DNA of 16,498 bases from an uncultured Oscillospiraceae bacterium (GCA_900547305.1 URGH01000058.1:1-16498); one strand, 5' to 3'; shown: positions 1-8,131, counted from the first letter of the stretch. Made by a program: numbers and translations. The notes: generated from the sequence alone by a model not told the origin.

Positions 1-4
1 GAAG

Positions 5-18
5 TTAGACATTAGACA
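5..18. repeat. Two tandem copies of TTAGACA
   Basis: The 7-mer TTAGACA occurs twice head to tail (5-11 and 12-18), just before the hairpin repeats at the left edge. It is short and could be chance, or it could be the border of the dispersed repeat next to it. Confidence 0.5.
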
Positions 19-22
19 AATA

Positions 23-91
23 CCCCTCAGTCGCCTACGGCGCCAGCTCCCCTCTGTTTTGACTATTGTCAAAAAGAAGGGAGCCTTTTTT
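23..91 (+). repeat. Dispersed hairpin repeat, copy A (terminator-like)
   Basis: A small hairpin (CGCC 32-35, GGCG 39-42) is followed by a long imperfect one. In the long one GCTCCC (46-51) pairs with GGGAGC (79-84), TCT (53-55) with AGA (75-77), and TTTTGAC (57-63) with GTCAAAA (68-74) around a TATT loop, with G56 bulged and a C52/A78 mismatch. A run of six T follows at 86-91, so on the + strand it would act as an intrinsic terminator for a gene left of the window. Nearly the same core appears inverted at 16423-16459; the two differ only in three loop bases over 37 positions. The combination suggests a dispersed palindromic element rather than a one-off terminator. Confidence 0.75.
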
Positions 92-134
92 GCCCACTCT
101 GTTTCGGCAAAGCCGAAAAGAAGGGGGCCTTTTT
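92..134 (+). repeat. Hairpin repeat, copy B (tandem, diverged stem)
   Basis: This copy follows copy A directly. It keeps the frame CTCTG-stem-loop-stem-AGAAGGG and a T run (130-134), but the inner stem is TTTCGGC (102-108)/GCCGAAA (112-118) with an AAA loop instead of TTTTGAC/GTCAAAA. TCT 98-100 pairs with AGA 119-121 and G101 is bulged as in copy A. GCCC (92-95) can close with GGGC (125-128). Pairing is kept although several stem bases changed on both arms, which is visible covariation. It can terminate + strand transcription. On the - strand, which is the direction of the ABC gene, no T run follows it. Confidence 0.65.
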
Positions 135-165
135 GTGTCAGCAAACAAAGAGGGCTATGCCGGAA

Positions 166-1908
166 TTATCTTATTTTATTCCAAAGTTTATAGTATGCGC
201 CTTTTTTTGCAAGCAGCTCTTCGTGAGTACCGCTCTCCTCGATGCCGTCAGCTCCCAGCACCACAATGCGGTCGTAATCCTTTACGGTTGTAAGGCGGTG
301 GGCAATGGTAAGCGTGGTGCGGTTGTGCGCCAGCTTTTCAAGGCTTTCACTCACCAAAATCTCGCTTTCGTTATCCAGCGCGCTTGTGGCTTCGTCCAGT
401 ATTAACACGGGCGGATTTTTAAGAAATACGCGCGCTATTGAAATGCGCTGCTTTTGCCCGCCCGAAAGTTTTACGCCGCGCTCGCCCACATATGTGTTAT
501 ATCCGTCGGGCAGGCGGGATATAAATTCATCCGCTCCCGCAAGCACGGCGGCGTTTTTAATTTCCTCGTCGGTTGCGTTTTCCTTGCCGTAGGCTATGTT
601 TTCCTTTACCGTTCCGCTGAAAAGGTAAACGTCCTGCTGAACTATGCCTATAGCGCCGCGAAGACTTGCAAGGGTCACGTCGCGCACATCCTGACCGTCA
701 ATTAAAACCGCGCCGCCCGTTACGTCCATAAAGCGTGGCACAAGGCTGCAAAGGGTGGTCTTGCCGCCGCCCGAGGTGCCCACAAGCGCCAGTCTTTCGC
801 CTGCGGCTATTTTAAGATTCAGGTGCTCAAGCACCTTTTCGCTGTCGGCTTCATAATTAAAGCTTACGTCATTAAATTCAATTTCGCCCTTTTTACATTC
901 AAGCGCAGCGGCGTTCGGCTTTTCGATAATTTCTATGGGTGCGTCCATAATTTCAAAAAAGCGCTCAATGCCCGTCATACCGCGCTGGAACTGCTCGGCA
1001 AACTCAACTATGCGGCGAATTGTGGCAATAAGTGTGGAAACATAAAGCACATAGGCTACAAGGTCGCCGGGGGTTATTCCGCCGTAAATTACGAAAAGCC
1101 CGCCTCCCAGAATTACCACTATATACATAAGCCCGTCAAACAAATGGGTTGAGGCTGAAAACTGCGCCATAATTTTGTATGTGGCTTTTTTAATGCTCTT
1201 GAACTTTTCGTTGCCCTTATTAAATTTTTCCTGTTCGGCTTTTTCGGCGGAAAATGCCTTTACTACGCGCTCGCCGAGCAAACTGTCTTCAATTTGCGCG
1301 TTAAGCTCGCCTATCTGCACCCGCTGATTTTTAAAGGCGGCGCGCATTTTTTTATTAAGGTAGACCGATACGACTACCATTAACGGCACGCAGAGGAAAA
1401 TTATGAGCGTGAGCGGAATATTATAGGTGCAAAGCACGGTAAAGCTCACCGCGATTTTAAGAAAAGCTATGAAAAATTCCTCAGGGCAGTGGTGCGAAAA
1501 CTCGGTAACTTCAAAAAGGTCGTTTGTAATTCTGCCCATTATCTGCCCGATTTTGGTGTTTGAGTAGTAATTATGCCCGAGCCTTTGCAGGTGGGCGAAT
1601 GCGTCGCGCCGCATGGCGGTTTCAATATATACGCCCATAACGTGACCCATATCCGCCATGTAATACTGCGCGGCGGCATCAATAAGCCTTAAAACAAAGT
1701 AAAGCCCGCTCATTTTAAGCACAAGGCTTACCGTGAGCGCCGAAATATCGTTCACCGCAGTGTTGGTTATGGTGCGCAGAATAAGCGGCAAAACAAGATC
1801 GCAAACGCAGGTGAGCGAGGCGCAGAAAAGGTCTAATGCTATTGTGCCCTTATATGCCAAAAGGTAGGGCAAAAATCTTTTAAAAAGCCCCTTTTTGTTT
1901 TTCTCCAT
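166..1908 (-). CDS. ABC exporter, fused membrane and ATPase domains
   Basis: This 580-residue protein has the usual length and order of a type IV ABC exporter half-transporter. A six-helix membrane domain (about residues 15-310) is followed by a nucleotide-binding domain (about 341-580). Visible motifs are Walker A GTSGGGKT (377-384), the Q-loop in IVQQDVYLF (422-430), signature LSGGQ (481-485), Walker B VLILDE with catalytic E506, and an H-loop in TIAHRL. It should work as a homodimer or with a partner encoded elsewhere, exporting a lipid, peptide or drug; the substrate cannot be read from the sequence. No second half-transporter or MarR-type regulator lies beside it within the window. The ATG at 1908 is preceded by only a weak ribosome site (AAAGGCAGCG). 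A good promoter lies at 1941-1969. No clear terminator follows on the - strand. Family is certain, substrate unknown. Confidence 0.93.
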   Translation of the reverse strand: MEKNKKGLFKRFLPYLLAYKGTIALDLFCASLTCVCDLVLPLILRTITNTAVNDISALTVSLVLKMSGLYFVLRLIDAAAQYYMADMGHVMGVYIETAMRRDAFAHLQRLGHNYYSNTKIGQIMGRITNDLFEVTEFSHHCPEEFFIAFLKIAVSFTVLCTYNIPLTLIIFLCVPLMVVVSVYLNKKMRAAFKNQRVQIGELNAQIEDSLLGERVVKAFSAEKAEQEKFNKGNEKFKSIKKATYKIMAQFSASTHLFDGLMYIVVILGGGLFVIYGGITPGDLVAYVLYVSTLIATIRRIVEFAEQFQRGMTGIERFFEIMDAPIEIIEKPNAAALECKKGEIEFNDVSFNYEADSEKVLEHLNLKIAAGERLALVGTSGGGKTTLCSLVPRFMDVTGGAVLIDGQDVRDVTLASLRGAIGIVQQDVYLFSGTVKENIAYGKENATDEEIKNAAVLAGADEFISRLPDGYNTYVGERGVKLSGGQKQRISIARVFLKNPPVLILDEATSALDNESEILVSESLEKLAHNRTTLTIAHRLTTVKDYDRIVVLGADGIEESGTHEELLAKKGAYYKLWNKIR

Positions 1909-1940
1909 ATTATCGCTGCCTTTTTAATTGATGTCAGAAT

Positions 1941-1969
1941 ATTGTAACATATGCGATTTTTATTTGCAA
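1941..1969 (-). promoter_or_regulatory. SigA-type promoter of the ABC exporter gene
   Basis: On the - strand there is TTGCAA (-35, 1964-1969), a 17-base spacer and TACAAT (-10, 1941-1946) preceded by TGT, an extended -10. It lies about 33 bases before the start codon and back to back with the promoter of the activase operon. Confidence 0.7.
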
Positions 1970-1994
1970 CAAAAAAATTTACAATTTTCCGCTG

Positions 1995-2023
1995 TTGTAA
2001 TTTATACTTAAATGTTATATAAT
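1995..2023 (+). promoter_or_regulatory. SigA-type promoter of the activase-trmL operon
   Basis: TTGTAA (1995-2000), 17 bases, then a perfect TATAAT (2018-2023), 35 bases before the ATG at 2059. The leader would be under 30 bases, so there is no room for a riboswitch. Confidence 0.7.
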
Positions 2024-2058
2024 TATATGATAGTAATTTGCGGAGGATAGAAAAAGCA

Positions 2059-5019
2059 ATGGATTTACAAAACACCGCGACAGAGTTGTTTTTAGGTATT
2101 GATATAGGCTCTACCACGGCAAAAATCGTTTTGAGAAATAAAGACGAAATACTCCTTGAACGCTACGAACGCCATTTTTCGCAGGTGCGCGAAAAAACGG
2201 CGGAGCTTTTGCTCCTTGCAAAGGAAATTGCGGGCGGCAGAGAAATAAAGGCGGCAATATCGGGCTCGGCGGGCTTAGGGCTTGCAGAGGCGGCTCACAT
2301 ACCCTTTGTGCAGGAGGTTTTCGCCACGGCGCAGGTGGTAAAGCTGCGTGAGCCCGATACCTCATGCGTTATAGAGCTTGGCGGCGAAGACGCGAAGATA
2401 ATATTTTTTAAGGGCGGCATAGACGAGCGAATGAACGGCAGCTGCGCGGGCGGCACGGGCGCGTTTATAGACCAAATGGCGACCCTGCTTAACATAACAG
2501 TTGACGAGCTTGATAAGCTAAGCCTTAACGCGGGCAGGCTTTACCCCATAGCATCACGCTGCGGCGTTTTTGCAAAAACGGATATTCAGCCGCTCTTGAA
2601 CCAAGGCGCGCGCAAGGAGGACGTTGCGGCAAGCATTTATCAGGCGGTGGTAAACCAGACTATTGCGGGCTTGGCGCAAGGCAGAAAAATTGACGGTAAG
2701 GTGTTATTTTTAGGCGGTCCGCTTTATTATTGCGAGGGTCTTCGCACAAGGTTTAAGGAAACCCTTAAATTGGATGATGAACACGCTGTATTTCCCGAAT
2801 ACGCGCGGTTTGCCGTGGCGCTCGGCGCTTCTTATTACGCAGAGCAGCAGCCCGAAATTTTCACTGCCGATAAGCTTTTAAGCCTTGTTGAAAACGCTGC
2901 GAATGTGTCAACGGGTAAGGGGCGGTTAAAGCCGCTTTTCAGAAATGAAGAAGAATACAACGAGTTTAAACACCGCCATGCCGCGTCATCTGTTAAAAAC
3001 GCGGATATTGAAAAATACAGCGGCAAAGCATACCTCGGTATTGACTGCGGCTCTACCACCACAAAGCTGTGCTTGCTTAACGAAAATAACGAAATACTCT
3101 ATTCATACTACGCGTCAAACCAAGGCAACCCCGTTGAAATTGTGCGCGAGCAGCTGACCGAAATTTACGAAAAGTGCGGCGACCGCATAACTATTGCAGG
3201 CTCGGCGGTAACAGGCTACGGCGAGGAGCTTATAAAGCACGCCTTTTCGGTTGATTTGGGGCTTGTTGAAACAATAGCGCACTACACCGCCGCAAAGTAT
3301 TTTGAGCCTGACGTGGGCTTTATACTAGACATTGGTGGACAGGATATTAAGTGCTTTAAAATACGCAACGGCGCTATTGACAGCATAATGCTAAATGAGG
3401 CGTGCTCCTCGGGCTGCGGCTCGTTTCTTGAAACCTTTGCAAAGGCTATGGGCTACACAATAGCCGATTTTGCCGCAAAGGGGCTTAAAGGAACGGCGCC
3501 CGTTGACCTCGGTAGCCGCTGCACGGTGTTTATGAATTCATCGGTTAAGCAATCGCAAAAGGACGGCGCAACGGTTGAGGATATATCGGCAGGGCTTTCG
3601 ATAAGCGTGGTTAAAAACGCGCTTTACAAGGTTATTCGCGCTTCTTCCGCCGCGGAATTAGGCGAAAAAATAGTGGTTCAGGGCGGCACGTTTTATAACG
3701 ACGCGGTTTTGCGCGCCTTTGAAAGGGAAATAGGACATAACGTTATACGCCCCTCAATAGCAGGGCTTATGGGGGCTTACGGCGCGGCGCTTTATTCTAA
3801 AAAATGCGAAAAATCGGGTATTATTTCGCCCGAGGCTTTAAAAAGCTTTACCCACACGGCAAAGTCGGCGGTATGTCAGGGCTGCACCAACCGGTGCAGG
3901 CTTACGGTGAACTCCTTCGGCGACGGCAAGAAATTTATTTCGGGCAACCAGTGCGAAAAGGGGCTTGGCAAGGCAACGGCGAGCGAGCAGCTGCCGAACC
4001 TTTATGAATTTAAGCGGAATTACCTTACAAGTCTTAAATCCGAAGAAGGCGCGCGAGGTACGGTGGGTATGCCGCTGGCTCTTGGTATGTACGAGCTTTT
4101 ACCGCTTTGGCATGCGGTGTTTACAAAGCTCGGCTTTAATGTGAAAGTATCGCCCATGTCAACCCGCCGCATTTACGAAAAGGGGCAGTTTTCAATCCCG
4201 TCCGACACGGCGTGCTACCCCGCAAAAATAATGCACGGGCATATTGAAACACTTATATCAGACGGCGTGGACGCGATTTTCTACCCCTGCCTTACCTACA
4301 ATATGGACGAAAAAATGACTGACAATCACTACAACTGCCCTGTTGTAGCCTATTATTCCGAGCTTTTAAACGGCAACGTAGAAGAGCTTAAACGGGTTAA
4401 ATTTTTATACCCCTACCTTAATATTAACAGTAAAAAGGAGCTTGCAAAGGAGCTGTACAATTACCTCGGTAAATTTTATGAGGGAATTACAAAGTCGGAA
4501 GTTAAAGCGGCGGTTGAATACGGGCTTACGCGTTATGCCGAATTTATGAACGCCGTAAGGCAAGAGGGCGCAAAGGCGCTTAAATTCGTGCGGGAAAACA
4601 ACAGGCGCGTTATGATTTTAGCGGGCAGACCCTACCACATAGACGCGGAAATAGGGCACGGCATTGATAAGCTTGCCAATACCCTCGGGTTTGTTGTGGT
4701 GAGTGAGGACAGCGTGTTCCGTTTATCAGAGCCTTTCACCGTAAAGGTGCTAAACCAGTGGACATACCACGCGCGGCTTTACCGCGCGGCGCGCTATGCC
4801 GCAGAGCATGAGGATACCGAGCTTGTGCAGTTAGTGTCCTTCGGGTGTGGAGTGGACGCCATTACTACCGACGAGGTGCGCGAAATTTTAGAGAGCCGCG
4901 GCAAATTTTACACCCAAATTAAAATTGACGAGATAACCAACCTCGGCGCGGTAAAAATAAGGCTGCGCTCGCTTATAGGCGCGCTTAACGAAAGGAGTGA
5001 CGGCAGTGGAAGAGCGTAA
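2059..5019 (+). CDS. 2-hydroxyacyl-CoA dehydratase activase-like protein, two ATPase domains
   Basis: This 986-residue protein joins two BadF/BadG/HgdC-type ATPase domains to a DUF2229-like region. Domain 1 has GIDIGSTTAK (13-22), NGSC129 and SRC168; domain 2 has GIDCGSTTTK (327-336), NEAC449 and SRC488. In both, the two cysteines are 39 residues apart, matching the pair that binds the [4Fe-4S] cluster shared by the HgdC homodimer. One chain could therefore make an internal pseudo-dimer. A four-cysteine group (C606, C609, C613, C632) follows, then motifs DTACYP (C719) and FYPC (C744). HgdC-type activases use ATP to inject an electron into a dehydratase; the real partner of this long form is unknown to me and no dehydratase or CoA transferase gene is in the window. 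The start at ATG 2059 is chosen because GGAGG (2042-2046) lies 12 bases before it; an in-frame TTG at 2038 precedes that site. Its end overlaps the next gene by 14 bases. Confidence 0.9.
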   Translation: MDLQNTATELFLGIDIGSTTAKIVLRNKDEILLERYERHFSQVREKTAELLLLAKEIAGGREIKAAISGSAGLGLAEAAHIPFVQEVFATAQVVKLREPDTSCVIELGGEDAKIIFFKGGIDERMNGSCAGGTGAFIDQMATLLNITVDELDKLSLNAGRLYPIASRCGVFAKTDIQPLLNQGARKEDVAASIYQAVVNQTIAGLAQGRKIDGKVLFLGGPLYYCEGLRTRFKETLKLDDEHAVFPEYARFAVALGASYYAEQQPEIFTADKLLSLVENAANVSTGKGRLKPLFRNEEEYNEFKHRHAASSVKNADIEKYSGKAYLGIDCGSTTTKLCLLNENNEILYSYYASNQGNPVEIVREQLTEIYEKCGDRITIAGSAVTGYGEELIKHAFSVDLGLVETIAHYTAAKYFEPDVGFILDIGGQDIKCFKIRNGAIDSIMLNEACSSGCGSFLETFAKAMGYTIADFAAKGLKGTAPVDLGSRCTVFMNSSVKQSQKDGATVEDISAGLSISVVKNALYKVIRASSAAELGEKIVVQGGTFYNDAVLRAFEREIGHNVIRPSIAGLMGAYGAALYSKKCEKSGIISPEALKSFTHTAKSAVCQGCTNRCRLTVNSFGDGKKFISGNQCEKGLGKATASEQLPNLYEFKRNYLTSLKSEEGARGTVGMPLALGMYELLPLWHAVFTKLGFNVKVSPMSTRRIYEKGQFSIPSDTACYPAKIMHGHIETLISDGVDAIFYPCLTYNMDEKMTDNHYNCPVVAYYSELLNGNVEELKRVKFLYPYLNINSKKELAKELYNYLGKFYEGITKSEVKAAVEYGLTRYAEFMNAVRQEGAKALKFVRENNRRVMILAGRPYHIDAEIGHGIDKLANTLGFVVVSEDSVFRLSEPFTVKVLNQWTYHARLYRAARYAAEHEDTELVQLVSFGCGVDAITTDEVREILESRGKFYTQIKIDEITNLGAVKIRLRSLIGALNERSDGSGRA

Positions 5020-6307
5020 GTACATACCCTTTACAGAGGAAATGCGCAAGGATTACACAATACTTGTGCCTAATATGCTGCCGCGCCACTTTAAAATATT
5101 TTTAAAAATATTTGAAGATTACGGCTATAAAATGGAGCTGCTTGAAACCTCGGGGCACCGAATTATAGAAACGGGGCTTAAATATGTGCATAACGACACC
5201 TGCTACCCCGCAATTTTGGTTATAGGGCAGTTTATTGACGCGCTCAATTCAGGCAAATACGACCCACAAAAAACCGCGCTCATACTTTTTCAAACGGGCG
5301 GCGGCTGCCGTGCCTCAAACTATATTTTCCTTTTAAGAAAAGCGCTTGAGCGCGCGGGCTATGGCTATATACCCGTTATATCCTTAAACCTTGCGGGGCT
5401 TGAAAACCACCCCGGCTTTAAGCTTACCGTGGCTATGCTGCACAGGCTTTTTTACGGCATAATTTACGGCGATATGCTTTTAAGCCTTGTAAACCAGTGC
5501 AAGCCGTATGAGAAAAACAAGGGGCAGACAGAGCAGCTTGCGGACGAGCTGACCGCGCTGCTTGCAAACAAAATGCAGACCGAGGGAATATCCTTTAAAA
5601 AGGTTAAGCAAAACTGCAAAATGATACTTTCGCGCTTTGCGGAAATACCGCGCGTAAACGAGGAAAAGGTAAAAGTAGGCGTGGTGGGGGAGATATATGT
5701 AAAATATTCCCCGCTCGGCAACAATAACCTTGAACAGTTTTTAATTGACGAGGGCGCAGAGGTGGTAGTGCCGGGGCTGCTTGACTTTTTTATGTACTGC
5801 ATAGTTTCAAATATTTCGGATATTGAGCTTTACGGTTTACATAAAATCAGAAAACCTGTGCTTAATTTCGTATTCAATTACCTGCAAAAACAGCAGAACG
5901 AAATAATTGACCTGATGAAAGCGGACGGCAATTTCACCCCGCCCACGCCCATTGCGCATACCATGGATTTAATAAAGGATTTTATGGGCTTCGGCACAAA
6001 AATGGGGGAGGGTTGGTTACTGCCCGCCGAAATGCTGGAACTTAACGATGAGGGCGTGCACAATATAGTTTGCACCCAGCCCTTCGGCTGCCTGCCCAAC
6101 CACATATGCGGCAAGGGTATGATGAAGCCGCTTAAAGAGAAAAACCCCGATATGAATATTGTGGCAATTGACTACGATTCGGGCGCTTCAAAGGTAAACC
6201 AAGAAAACCGAATAAAGCTAATGCTTGCAAATGCGCGGGCAGATTTAGCCGAGAAAAACCGCGAGAATAATATTAAGACGGAGGAAAAAGCATATGCCGA
6301 GGCTTAA
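5006..6307 (+). CDS. Activase-associated protein, HgdB/DUF2229-like C-terminal part
   Basis: This 433-residue protein looks like the C-terminal section of the roughly 1400-residue activase-related proteins that many Clostridia encode as one chain (from memory of the family). Here it is a separate gene. Seen motifs include IPFTEEMRKDYTILVP near the N-terminus, HNDTCYPA with C66, QTGGGC with C101, and QPFGC near the C-terminus. The DTxCYPA motif also occurs in the preceding protein (DTACYPA), and both proteins end with an FGC-containing segment, so the two look like duplicated dehydratase-like halves. The start GTG 5006 is preferred over GTG 4997 because AAAGGAG (4991-4997) sits 8 bases before it and overlaps the alternative. 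Translation is probably coupled to the upstream gene (14-base overlap) and to trmL (14-base overlap at the other end). Probably binds the upstream protein; activity unknown. Confidence 0.82.
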   Translation: MEERKYIPFTEEMRKDYTILVPNMLPRHFKIFLKIFEDYGYKMELLETSGHRIIETGLKYVHNDTCYPAILVIGQFIDALNSGKYDPQKTALILFQTGGGCRASNYIFLLRKALERAGYGYIPVISLNLAGLENHPGFKLTVAMLHRLFYGIIYGDMLLSLVNQCKPYEKNKGQTEQLADELTALLANKMQTEGISFKKVKQNCKMILSRFAEIPRVNEEKVKVGVVGEIYVKYSPLGNNNLEQFLIDEGAEVVVPGLLDFFMYCIVSNISDIELYGLHKIRKPVLNFVFNYLQKQQNEIIDLMKADGNFTPPTPIAHTMDLIKDFMGFGTKMGEGWLLPAEMLELNDEGVHNIVCTQPFGCLPNHICGKGMMKPLKEKNPDMNIVAIDYDSGASKVNQENRIKLMLANARADLAEKNRENNIKTEEKAYAEA

Positions 6308-6800
6308 TATTGTTATGGTGGAGCCTGAAATTCCGCAAAACACGGGCAACGTGGCGCGCACCTGCGCCGCCACGGGGGCAAGGCTGCACCTTGTAGGACC
6401 TATGGGATTTACAATAGATGATAAAAAGCTTAAACGCGCGGGGCTTGATTACTGGAAATATCTTGATATTACCTATTACGACAGTCTTGCGGAGTTTTTT
6501 GAAAAGAACGACGGCGCTTATTTTTATTTCACCACCAAGGGCAGGCAGACCCATTCGGATGTAAATTATCCCGATAACTGCTACCTTTTATTCGGCAAGG
6601 AGACTAAAGGTCTTCCCGAAGAGTTGCTCATTAAAAATCCCGAGAGATGCGTGCGTATACCCATGCAGGGCGAAATACGCAGCCTTAACCTTTCAAACTC
6701 GGTTGCAATTGCGGTTTACGAGACCTTGCGGCAGTGGAATTACCCCGAGCTTAGCAATTTCGGTCAGCTGCACAATTATAAATGGGAGGATATAGGCTAA
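6294..6800 (+). CDS. trmL: tRNA (cytidine/uridine(34)-2'-O)-methyltransferase TrmL
   Basis: This 168-residue SPOUT-class enzyme should use S-adenosylmethionine to methylate the 2'-OH of the wobble nucleotide in tRNA-Leu isoacceptors. Seen: PEIPQNTGNVAR (11-22) at the N-terminus, LLFGKETKGLP (98-108), and the knot and SAM-site motif IPMQGEIRSLNLSNSVAI (122-139), all typical of TrmL/YibK, at the family's usual length. The ATG at 6294 lies 9 bases after GGAGG (6280-6284), inside the end of the upstream gene, so it is the third gene of the activase operon. The link looks like simple cotranscription rather than shared function. Confidence 0.95.
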   Translation: MPRLNIVMVEPEIPQNTGNVARTCAATGARLHLVGPMGFTIDDKKLKRAGLDYWKYLDITYYDSLAEFFEKNDGAYFYFTTKGRQTHSDVNYPDNCYLLFGKETKGLPEELLIKNPERCVRIPMQGEIRSLNLSNSVAIAVYETLRQWNYPELSNFGQLHNYKWEDIG

Positions 6801-6827
6801 ATTTTACGGTGAGGGATAAAATAAATA

Positions 6828-6855
6828 TTGAAAAATCAGAAAAATGTGGTAAAAT
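6828..6855 (+). promoter_or_regulatory. Promoter of the pgk-tpiA-gpmI operon
   Basis: TTGAAA (6828-6833), 16 bases, then TAAAAT (6850-6855) preceded by TGG, an extended -10. It lies 55 bases before the pgk start in an AT-rich gap. No terminator hairpin is evident between trmL and this promoter, so some readthrough from trmL is possible. No CggR or CcpA site is recognised. Confidence 0.62.
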
Positions 6856-6909
6856 AGAATTGTAAAAATTTTAACAATGTTTTACACATGTTTGAAAGGA
6901 TGTTTTTGA

Positions 6910-8121
6910 ATGAACGCTCTTAACAAAAAAACCGTTGACGACATTAACGTAAAGGGTCAAAAGGTTCTTGTCCGCTGCGATTTTAACGTACCGCTTAAAA
7001 ACGGCGTTATTACCGACGAAAACCGCATAATTGCGGCTCTGCCCACAATTAAAAAGCTCATTGCCGACGGCGGCAGAGTTATTCTCTGCTCACACCTCGG
7101 TAAGCCGAAGGGCGAGCCTAAGCCGGAGCTTTCTTTAGCTCCCGTTGCAAAGCGCTTATCTGAGCTGCTCGGCAAAGAGGTTGTTTTTGCCGCTGACGAT
7201 AACGTTGTAGGCGAAAACGCAAAGGCTGCGGTTGCCGCTATGAAAGACGGCGACGTTGTACTTTTACAGAACACACGCTACCGCGCGGAAGAGACCAAGA
7301 ACGGCGAGGAGTTTTCAAAGGAACTCGGTTCTCTGGCTGATATTTTTGTTAATGACGCGTTCGGCACAGCCCACAGAGCGCACTGCTCAACCGTAGGCGT
7401 TGTTTCCTATGTGAAAGAGGCTGTTGCGGGCTACCTTATAGGTAAAGAGCTTAAATACCTCGGCGACGCGGTTGAAAACCCCGTTCGTCCGTTTGTTACC
7501 ATTCTCGGCGGCGCTAAGGTTGCCGATAAGCTTTCGGTTATTGAAAACCTGCTTAATAAGGCTGATACCCTTATTATAGGCGGCGGTATGGCTTACACCT
7601 TCTTAGCCGCTAAGGGCTACGGCGTAGGTAAGTCGCTGCTTGATACCGAGAAGATTGACTACTGCCGCGATATGCTTAAAAAGGCTGATGAGAAGGGCGT
7701 TAAAATTCTTCTGCCGGTTGACTGCAATATAGCCGATCATTTCCCGGATCCGATTGACGCGCCGATTGAGGTTAAGACAGTTGACGCTGATAAGATTCCC
7801 GCTGATTACGAGGGTCTTGATATAGGACCGAAGACAGCGGAGCTTTTCGCAAACGAAGTAAAGAATGCTAAGACCGTTGTTTGGAACGGACCTATGGGCG
7901 TATTTGAAAACCCGACCCTGGCAGCAGGTACCATTGCCGTTGCTAAGAGCCTTGCCGAGACCGACGCCGTAACAATTATAGGCGGCGGCGACTCTGCGGC
8001 AGCTGTTAACACGCTCGGCTACGGCGATAAGATGACCCACATTTCAACAGGCGGCGGCGCTTCGCTTGAATTCCTTGAGGGCAAAGAGCTGCCCGGCATT
8101 GCCGCACTAAACGATAAATAA
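6910..8121 (+). CDS. pgk: Phosphoglycerate kinase
   Basis: This 403-residue cytoplasmic enzyme transfers a phosphate from 1,3-bisphosphoglycerate to ADP, giving ATP and 3-phosphoglycerate. Length and motifs fit the bacterial family: RCDFNVP (22-28), SHLGKP (61-66), FVNDAFGTAHRAH, ILGGAKVADK, WNGPMG (325-330), GGGDS (358-362) and STGGGAS (379-385) at the nucleotide and hinge sites. One small deviation is LLQNTRY (118-124), where most homologues known to me have LLENxRF. The ATG follows GAAAGGATG with a normal spacing. It is the first gene of a glycolytic operon with tpiA and gpmI; no gap or eno gene is present in the window. Codon use is strongly biased in the manner of a highly expressed gene. 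Confidence 0.98.
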   Translation: MNALNKKTVDDINVKGQKVLVRCDFNVPLKNGVITDENRIIAALPTIKKLIADGGRVILCSHLGKPKGEPKPELSLAPVAKRLSELLGKEVVFAADDNVVGENAKAAVAAMKDGDVVLLQNTRYRAEETKNGEEFSKELGSLADIFVNDAFGTAHRAHCSTVGVVSYVKEAVAGYLIGKELKYLGDAVENPVRPFVTILGGAKVADKLSVIENLLNKADTLIIGGGMAYTFLAAKGYGVGKSLLDTEKIDYCRDMLKKADEKGVKILLPVDCNIADHFPDPIDAPIEVKTVDADKIPADYEGLDIGPKTAELFANEVKNAKTVVWNGPMGVFENPTLAAGTIAVAKSLAETDAVTIIGGGDSAAAVNTLGYGDKMTHISTGGGASLEFLEGKELPGIAALNDK

Positions 8122-8131
8122 TTAACTTTAT

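Noticed and set aside
23..134. Tandem hairpins as a CRISPR array
   Set aside because: Only two units, without constant repeats and spacers, and no cas genes.
1..165. Small reading frames at the left edge (66-293, 133-405)
   Set aside because: They run through the hairpin repeats and the antisense of the ABC gene, with no motif.
2038..2058. TTG start upstream for the activase-like protein
   Set aside because: It lies before the GGAGG ribosome site that serves ATG 2059.
4997..5005. GTG 4997 as start of the second activase-like gene
   Set aside because: It overlaps the AAAGGAG ribosome site; GTG 5006 has proper spacing.
4980..5020. Sequencing frameshift splitting one activase gene
   Set aside because: The second frame has a well-placed ribosome site and start, so a natural split is more likely, though reads were not available.
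7603..8040. 145-residue - strand reading frame inside pgk
   Set aside because: Shadow of pgk codons; no motif and no promoter.
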